Assembly: GCA_003167215.1 (NCBI GenBank)
Contig: PMTV01000047.1
Coordinates: 62,001-126,000, forward strand
Length of the DNA stretch: 64,000 bases
Reading direction: 5' to 3'
From: Acidobacteriota bacterium
GTDB lineage: Bacteria > Acidobacteriota > Terriglobia > Acidiferrales > UBA7541
Shown here: piece after piece, positions 34,341 through 43,205 of the stretch
Numbering within the stretch: position 1 is the first letter of the stretch
Layout of the letters: each line of letters opens with the position of its first letter
Position numbers and translations under genes: made by a program
Notes under the pieces: generated by a model
What the model saw: the letters and a program-made list of their open reading frames with translations, nothing else
Told to the model about the DNA's origin: nothing
Databases searched by the model: none

Positions 34341-35216
34341 CTAACGCTTTCCTGAGGCCGCAGATCTCGCTTCGATATATTCGCGGACGTATTCGGCGAA
34401 AGCTTGCTCCAACTTTAGAGTCACCGGCCCAGGCGCGCTCGCGATTCGGCGGCCGTTAATTTCGCTTACTCCGAGCATGCTGCGGTTGGTGGAAGAAATA
34501 AAAACTTCGTCGGCGGCGTAAAGATCGTCAGGGAGCAGCGTACATTCCTCCACCGGCGCACCGGCGCGCTTGCCAATCTCCAGCAGCACGCTTCGCGTAA
34601 CGCCTTCGAGGCAGCCGGAAGCCAGCGGAGGTGTGCACACGCGTCCGCTACGCACGCTGAAAATGTTGGCGGCCGTGCATTCGGCCACTTCACCGCGCTC
34701 GTTCAGCATTACTACTTCATCGCATCCGGCCTGCTGCGCCTCATACAGACTCCACACGTTATTCAGCCACGAGGTGACTTTCACTCCCGCCAGCGGCGAG
34801 GCCGCAAAGCGCCCGTTTTCACGCAGTCCGAGCCTCACAGGCTCCTTGTATGACGGCAGATCCGAGGAATAGAGTATCAAGTCCACGCGCGGAAAATTCT
34901 CGTCGCTCCGCCAAAAACCAACTTGATTGTAGATCGCGTAGATTCGCGCGCACCCTTCGCGGACTCGATTGGCGTGCAGAAGCTCGTCCAGCTTGCCTCG
35001 CACGGCTTCTGCGTTGAACGGAAACGGGCAATGGATTCGCTCGGCATCACGCAGCAGGCGCTTCCAGTGGCGTTCGAATGCGAACGGAATGCCCGTCACG
35101 ATGCGTATGGTGGTGAACAGTCCCCAGCCGTTCAACAAGCCCGCTTGCCCGGGAGAAAGGCGCACCTCCTCTACAGGCGACAGCCTATCGTTGTGAAAAA
35201 CGAAACGGTGGATCAA
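34341..35216 (-). CDS. Class IV aminotransferase (aminodeoxychorismate lyase / branched-chain type)
   Basis: 291 residues of fold-type IV PLP enzyme. The Schiff-base Lys is in LAGVKVTSWLNNV. The glutamate and the following block EVAECTAANIFSVRSGRVCTPPLASGCLEGVTRSVLLE are the family signature. Candidates are 4-amino-4-deoxychorismate lyase (folate synthesis), branched-chain aminotransferase or D-amino acid aminotransferase; sequence features lean toward PabC-like, and a pterin enzyme lies nearby, but this is uncertain. Confidence 0.87.
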   Translation of the reverse strand: MIHRFVFHNDRLSPVEEVRLSPGQAGLLNGWGLFTTIRIVTGIPFAFERHWKRLLRDAERIHCPFPFNAEAVRGKLDELLHANRVREGCARIYAIYNQVGFWRSDENFPRVDLILYSSDLPSYKEPVRLGLRENGRFAASPLAGVKVTSWLNNVWSLYEAQQAGCDEVVMLNERGEVAECTAANIFSVRSGRVCTPPLASGCLEGVTRSVLLEIGKRAGAPVEECTLLPDDLYAADEVFISSTNRSMLGVSEINGRRIASAPGPVTLKLEQAFAEYVREYIEARSAASGKR

Positions 35217-35407
35217 GCGCTCCTCCGAAGGAACAGAGCCATTCTATCGCAGAATTCCGCCACTCATAGGGCCGTCGCGCCGTCTCCATGTTTATGGCGT
35301 TCTCGGCGCGCTTTCTTCACTCCACTCGAGGGCCGATATTTTGTCCTTAGGGTATTGACACTTACGACGTCTGCGCCTAGATTGAACTTGTAGAGTCGGA
35401 GGAATTC

Positions 35408-36103
35408 ATGCGGGTACTTTCCCGTTCGTGCCTCATAGCTTTCCTAATAGCCGGTCTGCTAAATTTTCCCGCTTTCGCTGCTAATGAAGCGCCTCTAGGA
35501 CTGGTAACTCAGGCGCAAAGCGCGCAGATCGGGAATACTAAGGTCGAAATCGGAACCACAATTTTTCCCGGCGACATACTCGCGACAGATGTCGGCGGAA
35601 CGCTGCGTCTTAAGTTTGGGGCCAGCCAGTTGTACCTGCTTTCGGCGAGTTCAGCCAGCCTAGCGCAAACCGCTACCAGCAACATGGTTCACGCGATGGT
35701 TAGCCGTGGCACGGTGGGTTTTTCTTCGACCGGCAACGACCAGATCGAGCTTGAAATCCCTGAGGGTGTTCTCCGCGCTGCGAAAGGCGAACCGGCATAC
35801 GGCCAGGTCACGATCATCGGTCCTCAGGAAGTTGTGATTTCGGCCTATCGAGGCACATTGGTCCTTGAATACGACGGAGAGTTTCGATCGATCCCCGCGG
35901 GCAAATCCTATCGAGTCACAATGGATCTCGAACCTTCTGCCGACCCGCAGGCCCCAGCAGGAGTGGGCGGTAGCGTTCCATCGACCAAAAAAGCCCTGAA
36001 TACTCCTACGCTTGTTTGGGCCTTAGTGGCAGTTGGCGCGGCTGGAGGAGTGGCTTACGTCATCTGGGACGTTCTGTCCGAGAGCTCGTCTTCGCCGAAG
36101 TAA
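35408..36103 (+). CDS. FecR-like exported protein with C-terminal membrane anchor (twin 2)
   Basis: 231 residues. Signal peptide (ending FPAFA), FecR-like domain with VGGTLRLKFGASQLYLLSASS and VSRGTVGFSSTG, linker, one transmembrane helix (WALVAVGAAGGVAYVIW) and the tail IWDVLSESSSSPK, the same 13 residues that end the paralog at 32382-33068. The ribosome site GGAGG lies 5 nt before the ATG. It is transcribed alone, facing away from the aminotransferase. The shared tail suggests a conserved cytoplasmic contact or processing signal. Function unknown. Confidence 0.75.
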   Translation: MRVLSRSCLIAFLIAGLLNFPAFAANEAPLGLVTQAQSAQIGNTKVEIGTTIFPGDILATDVGGTLRLKFGASQLYLLSASSASLAQTATSNMVHAMVSRGTVGFSSTGNDQIELEIPEGVLRAAKGEPAYGQVTIIGPQEVVISAYRGTLVLEYDGEFRSIPAGKSYRVTMDLEPSADPQAPAGVGGSVPSTKKALNTPTLVWALVAVGAAGGVAYVIWDVLSESSSSPK

Positions 36104-36321
36104 GTAACTGCCTTTATTGATGATTTGGTTTTAGCCTCCGCTGCATTTACGCCGACTCTGTATTTGCATTTAATTGTCCCAATGGTTGGGGTCGTCCGCG
36201 CGCTACAGAGACTTGAGGCGTTTCCGAGCTTTCAAAGACAACTTCAGCAGCCGCTCTAATCAGCCCGAGAAGACAAAACCGTGTATGCTAGATACGGATC
36301 CTGGAGAGTGTTAACTAAAAA

Positions 36322-38052
36322 ATGACTCGACCCTTCTCTCGTCTCGTGGCTAGTTTCTTGTTTGTTTTCTGCGCTATTCCTTCTTTTCCTTCCGGCTTGG
36401 CGCCCGATGTGGTGCTACAGACCATGCAGCAAGAATTAAAACGCGCCACGGCATCTTTGGCCAAAACAGATCCCGCTCCGTACTACCTGAGCTATGCCGT
36501 TACGGACATCGATGAATCCCTGATCATCGCCTCGAACGGAAGTATCGTTCTTTCGACCGGCGTTCAGCGCCGCCAAGCCGATGTGATGATGCGGGTGGGT
36601 TCCGCAGCCCTGGACAATACTCACGGCAACAGGAGCCGCGGCTCGGGTATCACATCGGGGCTACTTCCGTTGAACAGCGATTCGGACGCAATTGCGCGGG
36701 TGCTCTGGCAACTTACCGACCGCGAATACGACCAAGCGTCTTCTTCGTTTCTCACGGTGAAGACCAGCAAAGCCGTGCAATCGGAAGAAGAAGACAAGTC
36801 GCCTGACTTCTCGCAAGAATCTCCGCAAGCGCATCTAGGCGCTGCGCTCAAGGTTGCGCCCTGGGATCAGAAGCAGTGGGAAGAGCGCGCCCGGCGAATT
36901 TCGGCAGGTTTTCTGAAATATCCTGGAGTGTATGGCTCGAGCGTTTCACTTCAGGTGAGCAACGATCGTTCGTATCTCGCCACGAGTGACGGCGGAGCGG
37001 TGGTGCGGCCCGGAGCGAGCAGCCGGCTGCTGGTGCAGGGCGAGACGCGCGCGGACGACGGAATGGAATTGATGCGCGTGGAATCGTTTCAGGCACCAGC
37101 TCCCGATCAGCTCCCTTCTGATTCCGAACTCGCCGCGAAAGTGGACAAAATTGCGGAAGACTTGAAGGCGTTGCGCGCAGCTCCAGTGGCTGAGCCGTAC
37201 GCCGGCCCGGCCATGCTTTCCGGCAGGGCTGCGGCCGTTTTCTTCCACGAAGTTTTGGGGCACAGGCTCGAAGGGCATCGTCAAAAAGATGAAACGGAAG
37301 GCCAGACGTTTACGAAAAAGATAAATCAGTTGGTTCTGCCGCCTTTCCTGAGCGTAATCGACGATCCAACACAGAAGGAACTCAACGGCGTAAAACTTGC
37401 GGGGTCGTACGATTTCGACGATGAAGGCGTTCCCGCGGTTCGCGTGGAAGCGGTCGAAAACGGTATTTTGAAAAATTTTCTGATGTCGCGCATGCCAATC
37501 AAGGATTTCGACCACTCGAACGGACATGGCCGCAGGCAACCGGGATTGATGCCCACGGGCCGCCAGGGAAACTTGATCGTAACTTCTACGAATACCGTGC
37601 CGGACTCCGAACTTCGCAAGAAATTTATTGACGAGATCAAAAAGCAAGGGAAGCCGTACGGGCTTTACTTCGATGATATTCAGGGAGGCTTCACGTTGAC
37701 CGGGCGTGCGACACCCCAAGCTTTCCAGGTGCTTCCGGTGATGGTGTATCGAGTGTATGCCGACGGGCGGCCGGATGAGCTCGTGCGCGGAGTGGACATC
37801 GTCGGAACGCCGTTGCTTTCCCTGAACAATATTATGGTGACTGGGGACACCATGCAGGTTTTCAACGGGATCTGTGGCGCTGAATCCGGGCAGATTCCCG
37901 TGGCCGCGGCAGCGCCGGCCATGCTGTTTTCGGAAATTGAAGTGCAGAAGCGACGGCGAGGTACGGAACGGCCTCCGATTCTGCCTCCTCCATCCCTCGA
38001 CGCTCCGCCAACTGCTTCAAACTCGCAGCCGGGTACGGCGGCACAGCGCTAA
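36322..38052 (+). CDS. Secreted TldD-like metallopeptidase
   Basis: 576 residues. A signal peptide (about 1-23) precedes a TldD/PmbA-family fold. The metal motif HExxxH is H309-E-V-L-G-H314 (FFHEVLGHRLEGH), and C518 in FNGICGAESG fits the third ligand seen in TldD. The MPIKDFDHSNGHGR and GNLIVTSTN segments are family landmarks. TldD with TldE degrades unfolded peptides and matures RiPPs such as microcin B17, but those are cytoplasmic; this one is exported. A second family member lacking the motif follows 2 bp later, an arrangement mirroring TldD/TldE. A Pro-rich tail ends the protein. Confidence 0.87.
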   Translation: MTRPFSRLVASFLFVFCAIPSFPSGLAPDVVLQTMQQELKRATASLAKTDPAPYYLSYAVTDIDESLIIASNGSIVLSTGVQRRQADVMMRVGSAALDNTHGNRSRGSGITSGLLPLNSDSDAIARVLWQLTDREYDQASSSFLTVKTSKAVQSEEEDKSPDFSQESPQAHLGAALKVAPWDQKQWEERARRISAGFLKYPGVYGSSVSLQVSNDRSYLATSDGGAVVRPGASSRLLVQGETRADDGMELMRVESFQAPAPDQLPSDSELAAKVDKIAEDLKALRAAPVAEPYAGPAMLSGRAAAVFFHEVLGHRLEGHRQKDETEGQTFTKKINQLVLPPFLSVIDDPTQKELNGVKLAGSYDFDDEGVPAVRVEAVENGILKNFLMSRMPIKDFDHSNGHGRRQPGLMPTGRQGNLIVTSTNTVPDSELRKKFIDEIKKQGKPYGLYFDDIQGGFTLTGRATPQAFQVLPVMVYRVYADGRPDELVRGVDIVGTPLLSLNNIMVTGDTMQVFNGICGAESGQIPVAAAAPAMLFSEIEVQKRRRGTERPPILPPPSLDAPPTASNSQPGTAAQR

Positions 38053-38054
38053 CC

Positions 38055-39776
38055 ATGAAAATGAACGACAAGCGGATGGCGTTTCGCTCGGTTCCGTGTC
38101 TCTTGATGGCGGCGTTGATCGCACTGTCCTGTGCCAAGCCCGCTGCGGGGCAGAAGAAAGTGGAGAGTAATACTTCGCCTGCGTCTGGAGCTGCTGTTGA
38201 TACGAAACAGAGCGCTGCTCCCTCCGACCCGGTACTTAGCGCCATGCGCGAGGAACTGGAGCGCTCCAAATCGCATGTGAAGATGGACGACGTCTCAGCG
38301 CCTTATTACATCGAATACCGGCTCTCGGATGTGCAGGAGTACACGGCTGAAGCGACGTTTGGCGCGTTGCGCGAGAACCAGCGCGTGCACGTGCGCAGCA
38401 TTCGAGTGGTGGTGCGCGTCGGTGATTACAAGCAGGACAGCTATTACGGGCCCGGCATAGGCGTGGTTGACCTTGCGCCGCTGGACAACGATTCGATAGC
38501 TCTCCGCCGCCAATTGTGGAATGCAACGGATCGCGCCTACAAAGCAGCCAGCGAGGCATTTGCAAGTAAGAAGGCTCTGCTGAGCCAGTACAGCGCGGAA
38601 CAGCCGTTTGATGACTTCGCAAAGGTCCCATCTTTGCAGTCGATCGGCCCACTGGCCAAACTCGAATTTTCTCCCGAGGCGTGGAAACTGTCGCTTGAAA
38701 AATCGACAGAGCTTTTCCGCTCGGACCCGAAAATCCAATCGTTATCCGCCGCCGTCAGATTTCGCGCGGTGAACGTCTATTTCGTAAACACGGAAGGAAG
38801 CGTTACACGGCAGGGCTATGCAGCCTATTCGGTCCAGCTTTCCGGGGAGACGCAAGCGGCGGACGGAATGCGGCTTGGCCGTTCACCTTTTTATATGGCA
38901 GCCACGGCAGCGGAATTGCCCCAGCCGGAGAAATTACAGGCGGACATGGCGAAAATGCTGGAATCTCTGAAAGACCTTCGCGAAGCGCCGCTCGTGGAGG
39001 AAGATTATCGCGGGCCCGTGCTATTTTCAAATGACGCTGCAACGGATGTATTCACCGGCTTGGTAGGCAACAATGTGCTGGGTATTCGGCCCAAGCCAGG
39101 TGAGTCAGCGCGGACGATCGGGGAGTTTTCTTCAAGCTATAAGAGCCGCGTGCTTCCTGAATTTCTTTCGGTGGTGGACGACCCTACGATGAAATCATTT
39201 CGGGGTAAGAGCCTGATCGGCAATTATGAGATCGATGAAGAGGGAGTTCGCGCACAAGTGGTGCCGCTTATTAAGGATGGCATGCTGGTGGACTACCTGC
39301 TAAGTAGAATGCCCATCCGCGATTTTCCTGTTTCGAACGGGCACGGGCGTGCGGCACCGGGCCAGCCGCCTATAGCGAGTATCGGCAACCTGATCGTGCA
39401 ACCCAAACAGCCGCTGCCGACTGAGGAACTCAAGAAAAAGCTAATCGAGATGTGCAGACAGGAAAACAAACCGTACGGATATTACGTTGAAACGCTGTCC
39501 GGGTACAATCCGCGGCTGCTGTATCGCGTGTATGTTAACGATGGGCACGAAGAACTTGTTCGCGGCGCAGTCTTCAACGAGCTCGATGTGCGCACGTTGC
39601 GAAACGACCTGGTAGCCGCCGGAGACGACCCGCTGGTGAGCAATCGCGAAGGAGCGATTCCCACGACTGTTATCTGCCCTTCAATTCTATTCGATGAACT
39701 GGAAGTAAAGCGCACGGACCAAAAGAACGCCAAGCTGCCGGAATATCCGCCTCCCGCACTCACCTCGGCACATTGA
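38055..39776 (+). CDS. Secreted TldE/PmbA-like partner, lacking the metal motif
   Basis: 573 residues with a signal peptide (MALIALSCAKPAAGQ region) and the same fold as the upstream gene, including MPIRDFPVSNGHGR and GNLIVQPKQ. Where the paralog has HEVLGH, this protein reads DVFTGLVGNNVLG, and the ligand Cys is also not at the equivalent place. It is therefore expected to be a non-catalytic subunit, like TldE in the TldD/TldE heterodimer. It starts 2 bp after the upstream stop, so the two are co-translated. It converges on the pqq operon, 29 bp from pqqE. Confidence 0.85.
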   Translation: MKMNDKRMAFRSVPCLLMAALIALSCAKPAAGQKKVESNTSPASGAAVDTKQSAAPSDPVLSAMREELERSKSHVKMDDVSAPYYIEYRLSDVQEYTAEATFGALRENQRVHVRSIRVVVRVGDYKQDSYYGPGIGVVDLAPLDNDSIALRRQLWNATDRAYKAASEAFASKKALLSQYSAEQPFDDFAKVPSLQSIGPLAKLEFSPEAWKLSLEKSTELFRSDPKIQSLSAAVRFRAVNVYFVNTEGSVTRQGYAAYSVQLSGETQAADGMRLGRSPFYMAATAAELPQPEKLQADMAKMLESLKDLREAPLVEEDYRGPVLFSNDAATDVFTGLVGNNVLGIRPKPGESARTIGEFSSSYKSRVLPEFLSVVDDPTMKSFRGKSLIGNYEIDEEGVRAQVVPLIKDGMLVDYLLSRMPIRDFPVSNGHGRAAPGQPPIASIGNLIVQPKQPLPTEELKKKLIEMCRQENKPYGYYVETLSGYNPRLLYRVYVNDGHEELVRGAVFNELDVRTLRNDLVAAGDDPLVSNREGAIPTTVICPSILFDELEVKRTDQKNAKLPEYPPPALTSAH

Positions 39777-39805
39777 TTCTTGCGGCGAGGAGTTTCAGCC
39801 CCGTT

Positions 39806-40912
39806 TCACGCAGGATTGGGGCGGTAGAGCCAGTCGGGTTTCGCGGCGGGTACCTCAGGAGACGCCGCATTCGCGGCGGCGATGATTTCTTCCACAATCA
39901 GATGCCGAGGCGTTAGCGTGCAAACAGGGTCGGTGACTGCGGGATCACCAGCGAGAAGAAACGCTTGGCAGCGGCAGCCACCGAAATCCTGAGTGCGGCG
40001 GTCGCAACTGCGGCAAGGCTCCTGCATCCAGTCTTCGCCTCGGAATTTTTGAAAGGCCTCGGAGGAATCCCAAATCTCGCGGAGTGGCTTGTTTTTTACG
40101 TTATCAAAGCGCAGGCCGGGAATGACCTGCGCGGCGTGACACGGGAGTACGTCGCCGGTTGGCGTAATCAGCATCAGTTTGTGTCCCCAACCGCCCATAC
40201 ACGCCTTCGGATACTTCGCGTAGTAATCCGGCGCTACATATTCCACACGAACTTTCCCGCGCAGCCGAGCTTCCGCTTGCTGCAGCAGGAGGATCGAACG
40301 CTCCACCTGATCGCGCGTGGGGAGGAGACGTTCGCGATTGGCGAAGGCCCAGCCGTAATACTGGACATGCGCGAATTCCAAACGGCCGGCGCCGGATTCT
40401 TCTCCGAAAGCGATCATTTCCTCCAAGCGGTCGAGGTTCTGGCGATGAATCACGAAATTCAGAGTCAAAGCGACGCGGTGCGCCCGCGCCCACCTGACAA
40501 CTTGGAGCTTTTGCTCAAGCGCCCGGGTGCCTGCAATCTCACTTGCGGCATCCTCCTGTAGGCCTTGAAAACTCAATTGCAGGTGATCGAGTCCGGCATT
40601 CACGAGATCGGCAAGGCGCCGTTCGTCCAGCGGCAGGCCCGAGGTGATCATATTCACATAGAGGCCTGCGGATCGGGCGGCGCGAACAAGTTCGACGAGA
40701 TCGGGACGCGCGAGCGGTTCGCCGCCGGTGAAGTCAACTTGCATTGCGCCTGCTTCGGCAGCCTCTCGCAGCACTCGCGACCAGACCTCGGTCGAAAGTT
40801 CGAGTCCACGAGACTGCAACTCCAAAGGATTGGAACAGTAGACGCAGTGCAGAGGGCAGCGGTGAGTCAACTCAGCAATCAGTGCGAGCGGTGTGGGAAT
40901 CGTAGTAGTCAT
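39806..40912 (-). CDS. pqqE: PqqA peptide cyclase (radical SAM-SPASM)
   Basis: 368 residues. The radical SAM cluster motif is C19-x3-C23-x2-C26 (HRCPLHCVYCS), followed by the SAM-binding DFTGGEPLARPDL. The C-terminal SPASM region has the cysteine set CMGGWG, LPCHAAQ, CRSCDRR and GGCRCQAF for auxiliary clusters. It joins the Glu and Tyr side chains of PqqA in the first step of PQQ synthesis. It overlaps pqqD by 4 bp and ends the pqqABCDE operon. Confidence 0.96.
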   Translation of the reverse strand: MTTTIPTPLALIAELTHRCPLHCVYCSNPLELQSRGLELSTEVWSRVLREAAEAGAMQVDFTGGEPLARPDLVELVRAARSAGLYVNMITSGLPLDERRLADLVNAGLDHLQLSFQGLQEDAASEIAGTRALEQKLQVVRWARAHRVALTLNFVIHRQNLDRLEEMIAFGEESGAGRLEFAHVQYYGWAFANRERLLPTRDQVERSILLLQQAEARLRGKVRVEYVAPDYYAKYPKACMGGWGHKLMLITPTGDVLPCHAAQVIPGLRFDNVKNKPLREIWDSSEAFQKFRGEDWMQEPCRSCDRRTQDFGGCRCQAFLLAGDPAVTDPVCTLTPRHLIVEEIIAAANAASPEVPAAKPDWLYRPNPA

Positions 40913-41211
40913 TTCTGCTCGGCGGCATCTTCTACCGTGAATTCGAGGGCTTGCTGCTCCTGGAGTAGCGCTAGATACCCGAGGATGTCTTTCTCCACGC
41001 GCTCCGGTTCGGCTTTCGAATAAATCTTTTGCAGCTCGGAGATGATCTGCTGGACCGTGTGCCTGCCGTCACAGCGCTCGACGATCTCAAGGCTTGGTCC
41101 GTTCAGACGGAGCGCGCGTTCCGGCATCTGCAACATGCGCGGCGCGCGATTGGGTTCGCTCAGCCGGCAACCGGGCGCGAGCCTGGGCCGCGCGTGCTTT
41201 TCAGGATTCAT
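40909..41211 (-). CDS. pqqD: PQQ synthesis peptide chaperone PqqD
   Basis: 100 residues, slightly longer at the N-terminus than usual. The winged-helix RRE fold is recognisable from RLAPGCRL, MLQMPERALRLNGPSLEIVERCDGRHTV and EKDILGYLALLQEQQ. PqqD binds PqqA and presents it to PqqE. It lies between pqqC (3-bp gap) and pqqE (4-bp overlap). Confidence 0.93.
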   Translation of the reverse strand: MNPEKHARPRLAPGCRLSEPNRAPRMLQMPERALRLNGPSLEIVERCDGRHTVQQIISELQKIYSKAEPERVEKDILGYLALLQEQQALEFTVEDAAEQK

Positions 41212-41214
41212 ACT

Positions 41215-41961
41215 TTAGCCCGCCTGAGGTTGAAAAGCCCCCGGCGGCGGCCAGCCAGGAGACACATAGGCAAAATACACGGCATCGAGCTGGGCCCAAA
41301 GGATATTACACTTCGCGCGTAGCGCAGCGAGCGCGAGGTCCTGCTCCTCGCGCGTTCGGGCATGCTTCACCACCCAGGCCAGAGCAAAGTCGGCGTCTTC
41401 GGGCGCTTGCGTGAGGCGGCCTTGAAAATAATCGAGGCCGCCGGAGAGCCAGGGATAGTAGCGCCTGAGCGCGTCCATGCGCAGAGCAATAAGCTTGCCG
41501 GAAAAAAGTTCGGTCAAAGAAGAGGCCACAGCTTCAAGAAATGTCCCCGACCGAACCAGCTCAAGATAAGCGTCCACGGCATACCGGACTGCCGGCAGAA
41601 TGGCGTCTCCGCGCAGCGCCTGGTCACGAGTGAGCCCCGTCGCCTCCACCAGCCGCAGCCACTTCTCGATGCCGCCAGGGTGCGTGCCGTCTCCATCGTG
41701 GTCGAAGATGCGCTTGCGCCACGCACGGCGAAATTCGGCGTCTTCGCTGCGCGCGAGAATCGTGGCGTCTTTTATGGGAATACGGCTCTGATAGTAATAA
41801 CGGTTGAGGGCCCAGGCTTGCAGTTGGCCGCGCGTGAGTTTTCCTTCGTGCATCAAGAGGTGGAAAGGATGCTTATGATGATAGCGCTCCTCTCCGATGG
41901 CGTGAAAGCGCGCCACGAATTGGGCTTCTGGGAGAAACGATTCTGAGAGCGACACATTCAC
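41215..41961 (-). CDS. pqqC: Pyrroloquinoline-quinone synthase
   Basis: 248 residues, the standard length, all-helical TenA/HO-like fold. Family blocks include HPFHLLMHEGKLTRGQLQAWALNRYYYQ, IPIKDATILAR and DHDGDGTHPGGIEKWLRL. PqqC carries out the final ring closure and eight-electron oxidation giving PQQ, using O2 without a cofactor. It overlaps pqqB by 4 bp. Confidence 0.96.
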   Translation of the reverse strand: MNVSLSESFLPEAQFVARFHAIGEERYHHKHPFHLLMHEGKLTRGQLQAWALNRYYYQSRIPIKDATILARSEDAEFRRAWRKRIFDHDGDGTHPGGIEKWLRLVEATGLTRDQALRGDAILPAVRYAVDAYLELVRSGTFLEAVASSLTELFSGKLIALRMDALRRYYPWLSGGLDYFQGRLTQAPEDADFALAWVVKHARTREEQDLALAALRAKCNILWAQLDAVYFAYVSPGWPPPGAFQPQAG

Positions 41962-42887
41962 AGGGCAAACTCCATACCATCATGCGCGATTTCCCAACCC
42001 ATTTCACGCACCTGGTGGTACTCAGTGCTCTCTTCGTCCAGGATGGGGTTTGTGTTGTTGATGTGAATGAGGACGCGGCGGCCGCGACCGGTGCCGGAAA
42101 ACTGCTGAAGCAAGCCGTCCGCGCCCGAAAGCGGGAGATGACCGATCGCGCGCGCGGTCTTGCCGGATCCTGCTGCGCGGCTGAGTTCGTCATCGCTCCA
42201 AAATGTGCCATCCAAAAACACCAAGTCGCTGGACTCGGCTAGCTTTTTCCATTCCTGATTTTGTCCCGGAAGAGAAGGCGCAAAGAACAAGCGCTTCTCG
42301 CCCTGTTCGACAAGTAATCCGACAACGGCTTGGTCCGCCGGCAGACTGCCGCGCAGAGTATCGCTCACGTAATCCGGGTAAGATCCCCCCAGGGGAACCG
42401 CCGAGCAACGGAAAGACGAATCCTCGCGGGGATCGCTGTCCACGCGAGCAAATTGCGGCCGCATGGAGATGCCAAGCCACTGTACAGGGGGCGTAGCCCG
42501 ATCGAGAACGCGAAATATGGTGTTTTCTTCCCTGAGTATTTGCTGCACAGCAGGAGTGGCGAAAATACGAAATGGCGTGAATTCGCGCAAGTGAAGCAGA
42601 CCCATGATGGAATCTACGTCAGCGCTAGGGAGAAACACACCAGTGATGGGTGACTGGCGCGAACCCTCCGGAGGAGCAAGTTCGGGGGTAGCCAGGATCT
42701 GCGCGCGCAAATCTGGCGAAGCGTTCAGAAGAAACCATGCTTTAGAGTTTACGGAGAAGGCGATTTGCGTTTGGGTACGCGAACTTCCGTGCAGTTTGGC
42801 TGCACGCAGCCCATTGCAGTTGGAACAACCGCAATTCCATTGGGGAAACCCGCCCCCGGCTCCGGAGCCGAGGACTTTAACGCGCAT
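41958..42887 (-). CDS. pqqB: PqqB, metallo-beta-lactamase-fold PQQ synthesis hydroxylase
   Basis: 309 residues. It begins with VLGSGAGGGFPQWNCGCSNC, the PqqB N-terminal signature with Cys ligands, then SADVDSIMGLLHLRE and GHLPLSG and HINNTNPILDEES, metal-binding blocks of the lactamase-like fold. PqqB is an iron-dependent hydroxylase acting on the Glu-Tyr intermediate. It starts 5 bp after the pqqA stop. Confidence 0.95.
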   Translation of the reverse strand: MRVKVLGSGAGGGFPQWNCGCSNCNGLRAAKLHGSSRTQTQIAFSVNSKAWFLLNASPDLRAQILATPELAPPEGSRQSPITGVFLPSADVDSIMGLLHLREFTPFRIFATPAVQQILREENTIFRVLDRATPPVQWLGISMRPQFARVDSDPREDSSFRCSAVPLGGSYPDYVSDTLRGSLPADQAVVGLLVEQGEKRLFFAPSLPGQNQEWKKLAESSDLVFLDGTFWSDDELSRAAGSGKTARAIGHLPLSGADGLLQQFSGTGRGRRVLIHINNTNPILDEESTEYHQVREMGWEIAHDGMEFAL

Positions 42888-42892
42888 ACGCG

Positions 42893-42970
42893 CTAGAGCT
42901 CGGCGTTAGCGTAGGAGCTAATTTCGCAGTTCAGGTTGACTTCTTCGTGCTGAGGGGTAACCCATTCCAT
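42893..42970 (-). CDS. pqqA: PqqA precursor peptide of PQQ (25 residues)
   Basis: A 25-codon gene directly before pqqB (5-bp gap), too short for a usual gene cut-off. It begins MEWVTPQHEEVNLNCEISSY and ends ANAEL. Glu16 and Tyr20 in E-I-S-S-Y have the E-x3-Y spacing that PqqE cross-links to make PQQ. GGGAG lies about 9 nt before the ATG. It is the first gene of the operon, so the promoter is in the 235-bp region upstream. Confidence 0.95.
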   Translation of the reverse strand: MEWVTPQHEEVNLNCEISSYANAEL

Positions 42971-43079
42971 GGTCTGAACTCCCGATTGACAAGATTAAGA
43001 TTCCAACCCAACCAGCGTAGCATGAGGAAAAGGCTCCGTCAATGGGGGTATCAACAACACGCCAGGGGAGGTAACTCTT

Positions 43080-43106
43080 TTATTACCATCACAAACAGGC
43101 AGTCAA
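43080..43106 (-). promoter_or_regulatory. Candidate pqqA promoter
   Basis: On the minus strand TTGACT (43106-43101) and TAATAA (43085-43080) are 15 bp apart, about 110 bp upstream of pqqA. The short spacing makes it only a candidate. A second weak choice (TTGACG with TACGCT, 17 bp apart) lies closer to the gene. Confidence 0.3.
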
Positions 43107-43205
43107 CTTAGCGATTGAGGAATCTGAGGCGTTCGGAGAGACTAACAGCTGGCGGCCGTGTGCTATCTTGACCCTGGGGGAAGGCCACTCCGCTAGGAGG
43201 ATTTA

